This document shows positions 40,744 to 49,544 of a stretch of DNA of 64,000 bases, one piece after another. Position numbers and translations under genes: made by a program. The first letter of the stretch is position 1. Each line of letters starts with the position of its first letter. Under the pieces are notes generated by a model, which searched no databases, was not told where the DNA came from, and saw nothing but the letters and a program-made list of their open reading frames with translations. Origin of the DNA: Nitrosopumilus sp. (GTDB lineage: Archaea; Thermoproteota; Nitrososphaeria; Nitrososphaerales; Nitrosopumilaceae); the NCBI RefSeq assembly GCF_025699125.1, contig NZ_JAILWC010000005.1, positions 1 to 64,000 of the forward strand, given 5' to 3'.

Positions 40744-42435
40744 CTAAAATTTGTTCATTTCTCCAGGTCCGTATTCATCATATGTTTTCTTTCTTAGTTC
40801 GTCGAGCTTTTCTATTTCTTTTTCTTCTCTGATCTGATTTCCTGAATAAATTGTGCGTATAGGCCATGGAATTCTTATGTCGTGTTTCTTAAATTCTTGA
40901 TATATCATCAATCTGAGATTACTTTTCATTTTAAACTGCGAACCATAATCTCTAACATATATCCACATTTCAAACATTAATGCTGAATCTCCAAAATCAT
41001 CAAAAAGAACCCAAGGTTGCGTTACATCTACTATTTCATGATCACACCCACAGCTAGGTTTATTCTTATCAAGGTATGGGCATCTTTCTTGAACTGCCAA
41101 ATGCCTGCCATTTTCATCTACAATTTCTTTCATTGCTCTCTTTCCGACTTTAACTAGAATTGAGCAAACTTGTTGAGGATCATTTAGATACGACGTGCCT
41201 ATTTTTATAAGGGCGGGAACATACCCATAATCCTTTGAAAAATTAACTACTTTCGTTCCTACCATCTGTCTTGTAGGAAAAATTGCAATTGATTCGTTTA
41301 ATGCATGTCTTATGTAAGTGATCCTTGTGGTTATTTTGTGCACATATCCATTGTAATCTTCAATTAAAACACGATCTCCTTCTACGAATACCTTGTCCTT
41401 TCTAATCATTAAATATGCAAACAAATTTTCTAAAGTCTCTTTTAATGCAAATCCAATACCTACTCCCAATCCTGCAAGAGCTGTCCCCAAAACAAACAAG
41501 TCTACGTTCCACCATACTAAAAGACCAATTAAAAAACCCGAAAAAATCAAAGGAGGAATAAATGACGTCAAGGATTTTGGCATTAACTCTTTTTGTTTTT
41601 CAGAATATCCTGCAGGCCTTGCACCCGGTTTGATTGGGTCATAGTAACGTAATCTTTTCTCACTTCTCCATTGATCGATAGAAAAAATTTCATTTGGTTC
41701 AGCACCCGGTCTTAGTTTCTGACCTACTTGGTTATTACCGCTTGTGCAATCTTGATAATACTTTTCATATTTCTCTCTCTCTGATTTTTTCCATGTCTCA
41801 AATGGATCTTTTACTAACGGGACAAGCGTGCCAATTTCAAATCCCTTATTCGTTCTAAATTTTTCAAGCGTTTTTCTACCTTCTTTTGTTTCAAGCAGTC
41901 GTTTGAATTCTGCCTTATCCATGTCTTCGGGAGGTTCTTTTGGTGGTTGCCATTTGTATATCGTGTGGAAAAAATCATTATCATCATCACCAAATCCTCT
42001 TTTCTCTTTCCATATTATGAAATCCTGCTTTTCTTCATTAGAGGCATTTTGCTTTCTGATGACTATTGGAATCAAATATGATGTCGTATAGCCTATTATC
42101 ACCAGATTCAAACTGTTCAAAATCTTTGCAAAAATTTGTTGAGGTGTATCTATTCCTTGTTGATCATCAAGAAATATCCCTGTGATTTGAACATAACCAT
42201 TTACTGCTGTAATTAAAATTAATGCAAAAATTGGTAAAAGTACACTTCTAACAAAATTTGACAGATGTGATCTTGTATAGCTAAATTTTCTTGTTAATAT
42301 CCAGTTTGAAAATTTTCTGTATACAAGAATGATCGTAATTATTCCTACCAATAATGTCAAACAAGCGAATTGAAGGGATTCATCAGATAATAATAACTCT
42401 GAAACAGAATTAAACTCTCCAATAACTTCGGCCAT
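40744..42435 (-). CDS. mscS: MscS-type mechanosensitive channel
   Basis: 563 residues, larger than E. coli MscS. TM helices lie at about 17-35, 60-85 and 105-125, then a long soluble loop (about 130-290) with many charged residues, followed by TM helices and the pore-lining TM3 region (LVWWNVDLFVLGTALAGLGVGIGFALKETLENL in part). The beta domain has EGDRVLIEDYNGYVHKI. It releases osmolytes on hypo-osmotic shock. Next to ectABCD, as in N. maritimus, this links ectoine synthesis to its release. The DKNKPSCGCDHE insert has a Cys cluster. Confidence 0.9.
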   Translation of the reverse strand: MAEVIGEFNSVSELLLSDESLQFACLTLLVGIITIILVYRKFSNWILTRKFSYTRSHLSNFVRSVLLPIFALILITAVNGYVQITGIFLDDQQGIDTPQQIFAKILNSLNLVIIGYTTSYLIPIVIRKQNASNEEKQDFIIWKEKRGFGDDDNDFFHTIYKWQPPKEPPEDMDKAEFKRLLETKEGRKTLEKFRTNKGFEIGTLVPLVKDPFETWKKSEREKYEKYYQDCTSGNNQVGQKLRPGAEPNEIFSIDQWRSEKRLRYYDPIKPGARPAGYSEKQKELMPKSLTSFIPPLIFSGFLIGLLVWWNVDLFVLGTALAGLGVGIGFALKETLENLFAYLMIRKDKVFVEGDRVLIEDYNGYVHKITTRITYIRHALNESIAIFPTRQMVGTKVVNFSKDYGYVPALIKIGTSYLNDPQQVCSILVKVGKRAMKEIVDENGRHLAVQERCPYLDKNKPSCGCDHEIVDVTQPWVLFDDFGDSALMFEMWIYVRDYGSQFKMKSNLRLMIYQEFKKHDIRIPWPIRTIYSGNQIREEKEIEKLDELRKKTYDEYGPGEMNKF

Positions 42436-42684
42436 TTTAATTCCTATACGATAATGAAAATAAAATTAAAACATTAAACGTCATAAATCTTGTTTGAAAT
42501 TTTATTATTTATTCTCCAATAAGCTAATTTGTTTATAATCAATTTTGTAGCTTAAAAATCTGAGCCCAAAACGACCTTTTATGTTCATCAGGCATTGCCT
42601 ATGAACTATGTCTATATTTAAAATTGTAACGGAAATAATTTTTCGATCTTTTAATAACTAGTTTATTTTGTATAATATAACAAC

Positions 42685-43710
42685 ATGAAAATATCATTCC
42701 TAGCAATTTTTGTAGTCGCTGTTTTGTTGACAGGAACCATTGCAGGCCCTATTGGGTTAATTCAATCTGCAGATGCTCTAAAAAGTAAAGGAAACTCTGC
42801 CAGTGCAATTAACTCCAAAAAAGTTTGTGGAGATAGACTTTGTTCTGAACCTCCAAAAAATGAGGTAAAATCTTCTGATAAAACAAAAGAAGAAATAAAA
42901 TCTGAAAAGAAAACAGAATCTGCTACAAAAGCACAAGAAGCTCCAAAAAAGGATACAAAATCTGAGACAATGGAAAAAGCCCAAGAAGTAGCCACATTGA
43001 AAGTTCCCAAGACTGTTACTGGTGTGATTACTTCAGTACAAGATCCTGGACAAGGACATGAAAATCATCAACTTGCTATACTTTTACCACCCAGTGACAA
43101 AGTATATCGTGGATATGTCTCTTTTACTGCAACTGAAAATGTTCAGCTAGTTGCATTACACGGTCCGCTAAAAGCAGGTATGGATAAAGGACAAGCAATT
43201 TGGACAACTGATGGTAAAACAAAATTTGGTCTAACATTTGTAGATAGAGAAAGCTCTACTGGTGTTTGGCAATTTACAGGAAATGCAGTAGCACTCCATA
43301 CAAAAAATACTGAACCATTCACCGTAAGCTATTCAATAACTTACACAGAACAAATTGTAGATGGTCAAAAAGTATTCAGAAGCACTATGACCTCAGTACA
43401 AGATCCTGGAATCGGACATGAAAATCACCAGCTTGCATTATTGTTAGCCCCAAGAGACAAAGCATATTCAGGATATTTGACATATGATGCATCTGAACCA
43501 GTTCAGATTGTGACTTTGATAGGACCGTTATCCAAAGGAGAACTTAGAGGATTGCCCTCATGGACTCCTGATGGTGAAACATTCTTTGCATTGTCGATTG
43601 TTCCTATAAAAGCTTCAGGCTCAGTACAATTTTCGGGAAATGCAATAGCACTCCATACTACAAATACTGAACCATTTACTGTAAGCTACTCTCTGGTGCT
43701 TACCAAGTAA
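42685..43710 (+). CDS. Secreted protein with duplicated 115-residue domain
   Basis: 341 residues. Signal peptide FLAIFVVAVLLTGTIAG, then a mature N-terminal KVCGDRLCSEPP pair of Cys and a Lys/Glu/Ser/Thr-rich, disordered linker (about 55-110). Two homologous domains follow: about 112-228 and 229-341, each with TSVQDPG(Q/I)GHENHQLA near the start and (L)HTxNTEPFTVSYS near the end. Probably a cell-surface protein. It lies in a set of three secreted protein genes on one strand. Confidence 0.85.
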   Translation: MKISFLAIFVVAVLLTGTIAGPIGLIQSADALKSKGNSASAINSKKVCGDRLCSEPPKNEVKSSDKTKEEIKSEKKTESATKAQEAPKKDTKSETMEKAQEVATLKVPKTVTGVITSVQDPGQGHENHQLAILLPPSDKVYRGYVSFTATENVQLVALHGPLKAGMDKGQAIWTTDGKTKFGLTFVDRESSTGVWQFTGNAVALHTKNTEPFTVSYSITYTEQIVDGQKVFRSTMTSVQDPGIGHENHQLALLLAPRDKAYSGYLTYDASEPVQIVTLIGPLSKGELRGLPSWTPDGETFFALSIVPIKASGSVQFSGNAIALHTTNTEPFTVSYSLVLTK

Positions 43711-43733
43711 TTTTTTTTATATGAAGAAAAATT

Positions 43734-45035
43734 ATGATAAACATGAATTTTCTTGCAATTTCAATAATGGCTATCTTGGTAACTGGTGTTATTGCCCCTT
43801 CATTACAATATTCTAATGCTGACATACTGCCACCCAACCATCAAGTGGATATAGGAATTCCAACAGAAGATGTTGTATGTGATAGTGGTTTGTATAAAGT
43901 CATACGTACTGTAAGTAATTCTATAGTATGTGTTAAAGCAAAAAATGTCTTAAAACTTGTTGCTAATGGATGGGCAACTACTGTTGACAAGGAACCTATT
44001 GATGAAGAGGTACTTAACACAATAATTAATAGAAAAAGCATTGATCTTGCCCAAATCAACATTCTTGAAACTGTTGCACTAAAGACACAAACTGGTACTG
44101 CCGCTTCTGGAAAATCAGTATCTAACTATGACATTATTTTTGAGATATGTGCTTATGCTCCAATTTATGCTCCCGATGTTAATGTTGCTTCTGACAGTGA
44201 AACCAAACACTATGAATTAGCAAATTTGATTGATGCTGATTCATGTGTGATTAGTGTAACAAAAATAAAGGCTACTGATCCAACTTCTATCAAAATTATT
44301 TTGCTAAACAAAGGAGATATCTCTGAAAAAGTTGTAATGCTTCAAAATGAACTTGATTCATTAAAAGAACAATTGACAACTATTAGATCATCCCTAAAAG
44401 TCACTGATCCTGATTCACAAAAACAAGGAGTCAAAATCGCTGAACTCCGAAAACAAATTAATGATAAACGTGAACAACTTCACAGAACCTTATTTGCTAT
44501 TCATTCACCTTCCACAGCAAAAGATAAAATTGGTGAAATGACATTCTCAGGAAAAGTTATTGAAGGAAATTCTGCAAGTGTGTTGTCTGTTTTAAATGCA
44601 ACGCAGACACCTGGTCTTTATGATGCTATATTTGAGGTATGTGCAGGATCAACTACAATAAAACTTCCAGTAATCAAAATAACTTCTGATAAACAATCTC
44701 AAACCATAAAGATGGGTGATAAGATATCTGCAAACTCTTGTCAAATGACTTCTGTAAAAATAGAGGCAAATGACAAATCTACAATATCTGTAACTCCTGC
44801 TGGAAATGCTGATTCATCAAACAAAGCATCTGACTTGGAAGTACGAATTAGTGGTTTACAAGCATCAATGATACAAGAAAAACAATCTCTAAAATCATTA
44901 ATTCATAATCCTGATAGACCTGAAAACTTTGTAGAACTAGTTGATACACATGTAATCAAAATTATGGAGTTGAGAAATCAACTAATTCTTGCAAAGGCAG
45001 AATTTAGCAAGATTATGTATCAAACCTATAACTAG
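43734..45035 (+). CDS. Secreted coiled-coil protein with duplicated Cys domains
   Basis: 433 residues with a signal peptide (FLAISIMAILVTGVIAPS). A short module with CDSGLYKVIRT and SIVCVKAKN follows, and is echoed in the protein at 45194. Two copies of a domain with Y-D-x-IFE-x-CA, ...SC, then a coiled coil follow at about 120-240 and 285-430 (LQNELDSLKEQL; LRKQINDKREQL; ISGLQASMIQEKQ). Cys residues may form disulfides. It starts 23 bp after the preceding stop, so is probably co-transcribed. Confidence 0.85.
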   Translation: MINMNFLAISIMAILVTGVIAPSLQYSNADILPPNHQVDIGIPTEDVVCDSGLYKVIRTVSNSIVCVKAKNVLKLVANGWATTVDKEPIDEEVLNTIINRKSIDLAQINILETVALKTQTGTAASGKSVSNYDIIFEICAYAPIYAPDVNVASDSETKHYELANLIDADSCVISVTKIKATDPTSIKIILLNKGDISEKVVMLQNELDSLKEQLTTIRSSLKVTDPDSQKQGVKIAELRKQINDKREQLHRTLFAIHSPSTAKDKIGEMTFSGKVIEGNSASVLSVLNATQTPGLYDAIFEVCAGSTTIKLPVIKITSDKQSQTIKMGDKISANSCQMTSVKIEANDKSTISVTPAGNADSSNKASDLEVRISGLQASMIQEKQSLKSLIHNPDRPENFVELVDTHVIKIMELRNQLILAKAEFSKIMYQTYN

Positions 45036-45193
45036 TATGGAAAATAAAATAATTCTTACATTCTCTTATTACAATTCTTGGTTTTAGTTTAATCCTATTT
45101 TGGGTCTAACTATGTCTATAACATAAGCTAATTACTTGAAAATAATAATATTTGTCTACTATGTCTTATGTCATATGTTGTTTTAGGTAATAC

Positions 45194-45757
45194 ATGATCT
45201 ATCTAATGAAGAAAATATGTTTATTTGCATTGGCATCCGTGCTTGTCTTAATAATAAGTTATGATGGTGCTTTTGCTACATCAGAAATAACTTTAGATGT
45301 TGACAAAACTAAGTTTGAACCAACTTCAAGAATATTTGTAACTGGAACAATTGATCCTGGAATTCAATTCTATGAACCAGTTGAAATTGTGATGTATGAT
45401 CCAAATGGAAACGCTATCATACACATTCAGAGTACAATTAATGAAAACAACCAATTTTCAGCTTTGATTACTGGCCCTTTAGGCTCCTTTGATTCAGGAG
45501 TCTATGGGATAGTGGCAACACATACTTCAACTAATGATATTGCAACTGTAGTTATTGAAATTGATGAATTCAAGGCTGATATTCGTAATATGATTATGGA
45601 TCCATTAGAACAAACTATTGCAGGAATACTCCCTAACAATGTAATTTGTGATGAAAATCTTATACTGATGGAAACTGAATCTGCTGAATCAGCAGCATGT
45701 GTTACCGCCTCAACTGCAATAGTTCTTGAAGACAGAAAATGGGGAAAAATACTCTGA
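45194..45757 (+). CDS. Secreted Ig-like domain protein
   Basis: 187 residues. The signal peptide starts at the ATG 45194 or 45206 and ends near GAFATSE. An Ig-like beta domain (TLDVDKTKFEPTSRIFVTG, ...GVYGIVATH) follows and resembles the repeats of the large protein at 58.4 kb. The C-terminus (NNVICDENLILME, AACVTAS, WGKIL) matches the Cys module of the preceding gene product. Probably cell-surface. Confidence 0.8.
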   Translation: MIYLMKKICLFALASVLVLIISYDGAFATSEITLDVDKTKFEPTSRIFVTGTIDPGIQFYEPVEIVMYDPNGNAIIHIQSTINENNQFSALITGPLGSFDSGVYGIVATHTSTNDIATVVIEIDEFKADIRNMIMDPLEQTIAGILPNNVICDENLILMETESAESAACVTASTAIVLEDRKWGKIL

Positions 45758-45803
45758 ATTTTTTATAAAAATCTGTTGAATATGCAAATATTGGATTTTT
45801 AAT

Positions 45804-45980
45804 TCATTCTGTAACTTTGATTTCTGAGGAATCTGCTTTAAACCCTATTTTGGCATGAGTTCCATCACAACTAGGTTGAGTTTGAGATCTTCCACATCTA
45901 CACAATGTTATGGATGTCTTTTCGTCAACCTCTACTAGTAATGGTCCATCTTTTAATGCTTTGATAATTACATTTGCCAT
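45804..45980 (-). CDS. CDGSH-type iron-sulfur protein
   Basis: 58 residues from ATG 45980 to TGA 45804. The cluster-binding signature is LCRCGRSQTQPSCDGTH: three Cys and one His (CxCx10-CDGTH), the ligands of a 2Fe-2S cluster in CDGSH proteins. It starts MANVIIKALKDGPLLVEV, like stand-alone family members. Such proteins may transfer or sense redox state; function here unknown. It stands alone between divergent and convergent neighbours. Confidence 0.9.
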   Translation of the reverse strand: MANVIIKALKDGPLLVEVDEKTSITLCRCGRSQTQPSCDGTHAKIGFKADSSEIKVTE

Positions 45981-46087
45981 AAATACAATTCAGAAATAAT
46001 CTTGTAAAAATCCTTTTAAGCTAAATTTGTAACTTTAAGCTTCTTTATGAAAAAGCACTAAAGTAATTTTAACAAGTAATCACATCA

Positions 46088-46303
46088 ATGACAAAATTAA
46101 CACAACTTCAAAAACTGGTAAATGAAAAAGGTGAGTTAATGGTAATGTCTGATACCGGTGAAAAATTCGAACTTCACAAGCATAATGTGAAGTTTGATGA
46201 ATCCTCTGATCTAGTTGAAATTGACGGTGGTACAAAGAAATTTTGGCTTATACCATCAAAGATAGCATACTACTGGACTCATGATAAAGCCAGAGAGGAC
46301 TAG
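46088..46303 (+). CDS. Hypothetical small protein
   Basis: 71 residues, soluble, mixed alpha/beta, with KGELMVMSDTGEKFELHKHN and a C-terminal FWLIPSKIAYYW. No motif recognised. Followed after 24 bp by another small gene on the same strand. Confidence 0.65.
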   Translation: MTKLTQLQKLVNEKGELMVMSDTGEKFELHKHNVKFDESSDLVEIDGGTKKFWLIPSKIAYYWTHDKARED

Positions 46304-46327
46304 TCTTATTTTTTTATTTTGTTAAAT

Positions 46328-46564
46328 ATGACAAAAATAAATAACATTGTACAAAGCAATCTCTCTAACAAAGAAATTAACTCTATTATTCATGTAATTA
46401 TTGAACCTCAAAAAATTCATGATGTCTTTTTTGAAAATCATACTGTCAAAATATTAATTCAAGATATGGATCATAAAACAATACAAAAATCTTCTGAACA
46501 ATTAAAAGAAATTTTGTATCCTATGATACCCACATCATACATAATCTCTCTTGAAAAATATTGA
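46328..46564 (+). CDS. Hypothetical small protein
   Basis: 78 residues from ATG 46328; a TTG at 46319 would add three. Small alpha/beta (IIHVIIEPQKIHDVFF, VKILIQDMDH). No Cys or TM. Near the 46088 gene and perhaps co-transcribed; function not recognised. Confidence 0.6.
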   Translation: MTKINNIVQSNLSNKEINSIIHVIIEPQKIHDVFFENHTVKILIQDMDHKTIQKSSEQLKEILYPMIPTSYIISLEKY

Positions 46565-46861
46565 TTTTTACTTCTTTCAAATATTGCAGACTTTATGTTT
46601 GAATTTTTAATCTTTTAGATTTCCTCATATCTTTAGTTTTTTTATGTGATACTTGATTTTTGTTTCAATCTTGCCAATGTTTTCTTTACTAGTAAAACAG
46701 TCACGTCCGGTGTTGTATTACATAATTTAAGTTCCAACCAAAAATTAGATATTTTACCGACTGTGTATTCGTAATAATAAGATCAAATGCTGTTTTTTAC
46801 TATTTTTTAGAGGCCCATTTTTATGTACAACCAGTTGTTTTGTAAAATATGATATACTGTA
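46565..46861. other. 297-bp intergenic region
   Basis: Very AT-rich. I see no reading frame with gene-like composition on either strand, only short frames of about 20 codons, and no clear RNA fold. Confidence 0.5.
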
Positions 46862-47050
46862 TCAAATATCTTGATTGATTTTTTTGACATTTTTACTAGC
46901 ATTGATATATTGAAAATTCCTTTTCTCACATTTTTCACATAATAGAAATATAATTGAGGCTTGAATGTCAATTTCACCAATAAACTTTCCACAACTAGAG
47001 CATTTTACCTGTTTTTTGTCATAAATATTCATTTTATCTAATATGGACAT
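46862..47050 (-). CDS. Two-knuckle zinc-ribbon protein
   Basis: 62 residues from ATG 47050: CSSCGKFIGE (CxxC at 17-20) and LLCEKCEKR (CxxC at 38-41) separated by a hydrophobic stretch (IDIQASIIF). Asn/Lys/Ile-rich tail. Looks like a small single-zinc fold. Divergent from the 47140 gene. Confidence 0.65.
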   Translation of the reverse strand: MSILDKMNIYDKKQVKCSSCGKFIGEIDIQASIIFLLCEKCEKRNFQYINASKNVKKINQDI

Positions 47051-47139
47051 ATTTTTATTTATTTTATATTAAGCTCGACTCTTGAAATTACTACTTTTTA
47101 TGAACGTGATCTTATAGTTATCTGAAACATAGATAGTAT

Positions 47140-47364
47140 ATGACCTATGAAGTTTTAGTGACTTGTAATGACGGAAAACGAAATTATGCAATTAAGAGAC
47201 TGAAAGAATTTCACGATATAAAGAATATACAACAAAGAAAAAATCCAAACGAAGTTTTAGCACAAGTAAAATCTGATGATAAGAACTATGTGATGACAAA
47301 TATAGTTCAAAGAATTCAAGACATAGATGGAATTTCTGGTACATCTGTTCTACCATTTGTCTAA
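47140..47364 (+). CDS. Small RAM/ACT-like domain protein
   Basis: 74 residues: TYEVLVTCNDGKRNYAIKRL, then LAQVKSDDKNYVMTNIV and GISGTSVLPFV. The beta-alpha-beta order resembles the C-terminal effector (RAM) domain of Lrp/AsnC regulators without a DNA-binding part. It could bind a small ligand or partner; inference from pattern only. Confidence 0.65.
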   Translation: MTYEVLVTCNDGKRNYAIKRLKEFHDIKNIQQRKNPNEVLAQVKSDDKNYVMTNIVQRIQDIDGISGTSVLPFV

Positions 47365-47468
47365 AACAAAATTATTTTTTATTTTGTAATCTTGCTAAAT
47401 TTTATTGAGTTTGCATAAATTTTTTCTGATGTGTTTATTATTTAATTGTGTAAAATTGTTCATGATTA

Positions 47469-47786
47469 ATGGCAACAAAAAGACGATCAGCTACTAGAAA
47501 AGCAAAAAGATCCGTAAGAAAAGCTGCAAGAACAACAAAAAGAACAGCAGCCAAAGCAAAGAAAACTGTTAGAAAAGCAAAAAAAACGGTAAGAAAAACT
47601 GCAAGAACAGTTAGCAAAGCAAAGAGAAGAGCACAACTAGTAGCAAATAAGAGAAAAAGAGATCTTCAGAAAGCAAACACCAAAGTCAAAAGCATGAAGA
47701 AGGCTCTAAGAAATGCAGAAAAAGCTGCTAGAAAACAAAAATCGACATATCAAAAGGCTCTAAAAAGAGCAACCCAAACCAAATAA
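47469..47786 (+). CDS. Histone H1-like Lys/Arg/Ala-rich protein
   Basis: 105 residues, about half Lys or Arg with much Ala and Thr: KRRSATRKAKRSVRKAARTT, then two near-identical KKTVRK units, then a helical end. No acidic residues apart from a few near the C-terminus. It resembles the AKP-rich tails of bacterial or eukaryotic H1-like proteins and likely binds DNA. The 3-bp repeats at DNA level may drive expansion. An archaeal histone is at 19.1 kb; this one would add a basic linker-type factor. Confidence 0.75.
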   Translation: MATKRRSATRKAKRSVRKAARTTKRTAAKAKKTVRKAKKTVRKTARTVSKAKRRAQLVANKRKRDLQKANTKVKSMKKALRNAEKAARKQKSTYQKALKRATQTK

Positions 47787-47858
47787 TTTTTCTCTTTTTT
47801 TATTTTTAATTACATTGAAACTCGCTAATACTAAGAATCTCTATTTGGGTATAATTTT

Positions 47859-48659
47859 TTAGGAAATGTTGAATAGTTTTTTTGCATTTTTAAACATAAA
47901 ATTATCTCTGAACTCTTTTTTGATATTTAATTTAGCTACAAAATTAAGATATGAATCCATCGAACTAATTGGCCAATCTGTTCCATATAATAAATAACGT
48001 GGTTCTCCTGCATAATTTATCAATTCTGCAACTTTTTCCTTCACCATCTTTTCAAAAAAATGATCAAAAGAACCTACTACTAGACCTGAAACGTCTGCAT
48101 AGACATTTTTATTTTTATAAATGACCTCTTGTGCATCTTGAATCCAAGGGTTTCCTAAATGACACATGACTATTTTTAATTCAGGATTGTCCACTGCAAC
48201 TTCATCAAGATTCAAAGGTCTTGCAAAACGAAGTTTACCTTTCTCAGAGTATGTGTCACCTGTGTGAAACATTGCAGGGATTCCAAATTCTACACATGTA
48301 TCATATACTTTTTGATATTTTTCATCATATGGATAATAGTGTTCATAACCAGAATAAATTTTCAAAGCTTTAATTTTTCCATTTTTAATCAGTTCTCTAT
48401 ACTCTTTTAGATCTTCTTCTGTGTGATTATCAATTGTGAATCCTGCCGCGACTCCAAGATTATCATATTTCTTTATGGCCTCAATAATTTGTTTTGTAGA
48501 TGGTCTTTTAGAATTTACTTTATATGATGATAAAATTATAGCATAATCTACATTATTCCCATTCATTTCGTTTTGCAGTTCTTCAATTCTGTCATCTAAG
48601 GATGGAACGTTTTGCAATAATTCGTACTGGTTGACGTGAACATGGCAATCAATGATCAT
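47859..48659 (-). CDS. Amidohydrolase (TIM-barrel metal hydrolase)
   Basis: 266 residues. Metal ligands: MIIDCHVHVNQ (HxH), HTGDTYSE, CHLGNP and GTDWPISS near the end, typical of the amidohydrolase-2 family. It may hydrolyse or decarboxylate an aromatic or cyclic compound; the substrate is unclear. It overlaps the GNAT gene by 11 bp on the same strand, so an operon is likely. Confidence 0.85.
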   Translation of the reverse strand: MIIDCHVHVNQYELLQNVPSLDDRIEELQNEMNGNNVDYAIILSSYKVNSKRPSTKQIIEAIKKYDNLGVAAGFTIDNHTEEDLKEYRELIKNGKIKALKIYSGYEHYYPYDEKYQKVYDTCVEFGIPAMFHTGDTYSEKGKLRFARPLNLDEVAVDNPELKIVMCHLGNPWIQDAQEVIYKNKNVYADVSGLVVGSFDHFFEKMVKEKVAELINYAGEPRYLLYGTDWPISSMDSYLNFVAKLNIKKEFRDNFMFKNAKKLFNIS

Positions 48660-49305
48660 TTTTTTCTACAAACTTTGGATTTTTCCATTCAATAAAAGTT
48701 GCATAGTTTAATGAGCGTGGATCTTTCATATAATTTGGTAAAATTTTGATGAATTTGAATTTGTTTCGAAATTGAAAAAGTAATACAGGCTCTTTGATTT
48801 CATGTCGCTTAACTTTTTGTACATATTCTAATGGAGACATATTTTTTGCGTGTTCGCAATAATTGAGTATTCTGCCACCGGCAATAATTCTACGTAAATT
48901 AAGTTTTATAGCAAGATTCTTTCTTGCATTATACAGTTTTGTAGCAACTCCTAATCTTCTATAATCGGGATGTGATGATATATCTGCACCATACAATGTG
49001 TCTCCTTTGGGATCGTGATTTTCGAAGAAACTATTTCCACACACAGACATCCATGTATGCTCTTTGTGTTCTGGATGAAGTGTGATTATTAAACTACTGC
49101 AAGAACCTACAATTTTTCCTTTATACTCTGCTACAAATTGTCCTTCTGGGAAAACTTGAAGATGTGCCTTCAAATGTTTTGGCTTCCAGAAAATTCCTTT
49201 TGAGGCTATGGTTGGAAAAGATATCTTTTGTAACTCTACGATTTGAGGAAAGTCTTTTTCTTCCATTTGTCTAACTGTGACTGTATATTTTTTTTCAGAA
49301 TTCAT
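48649..49305 (-). CDS. GNAT-family N-acetyltransferase
   Basis: 218 residues. GNAT features: VRQMEEKDFPQIVELQ, QFVAEYKGKIVGS, and the acetyl-CoA loop DYRRLGVATKLYNAR. The C-terminal part (from about 165) carries a family-specific extension (KRHEIKEPVLLFQFR). It is the first gene of a pair with the amidohydrolase. The substrate is unknown. Confidence 0.85.
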   Translation of the reverse strand: MNSEKKYTVTVRQMEEKDFPQIVELQKISFPTIASKGIFWKPKHLKAHLQVFPEGQFVAEYKGKIVGSCSSLIITLHPEHKEHTWMSVCGNSFFENHDPKGDTLYGADISSHPDYRRLGVATKLYNARKNLAIKLNLRRIIAGGRILNYCEHAKNMSPLEYVQKVKRHEIKEPVLLFQFRNKFKFIKILPNYMKDPRSLNYATFIEWKNPKFVEKNDH

Positions 49306-49544
49306 TTTAAATCATTATTTGAAAACATGGAAAACATTTTTAATAATATTGTTAAGATTTTACTTTAATTTTAATGACATCCCTTGGTTCATTTTTTGTT
49401 TATTAGTTAGTTCATTGGTTTTTTCAGGCAATAAAGAACTGTAAGATCATGATTTGATGTCTTTGTACTAAGTTCTCCGTATTTTTTTTGAAGAACTTCA
49501 TATTCCTTATTTCTACATTATATCGTGTTTTAGTGGAATTCATT

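Noticed and set aside
46618-46720. Possible short gene in the 46.6 kb gap
   Set aside because: Only about 20-codon frames with no motif; not enough to call.
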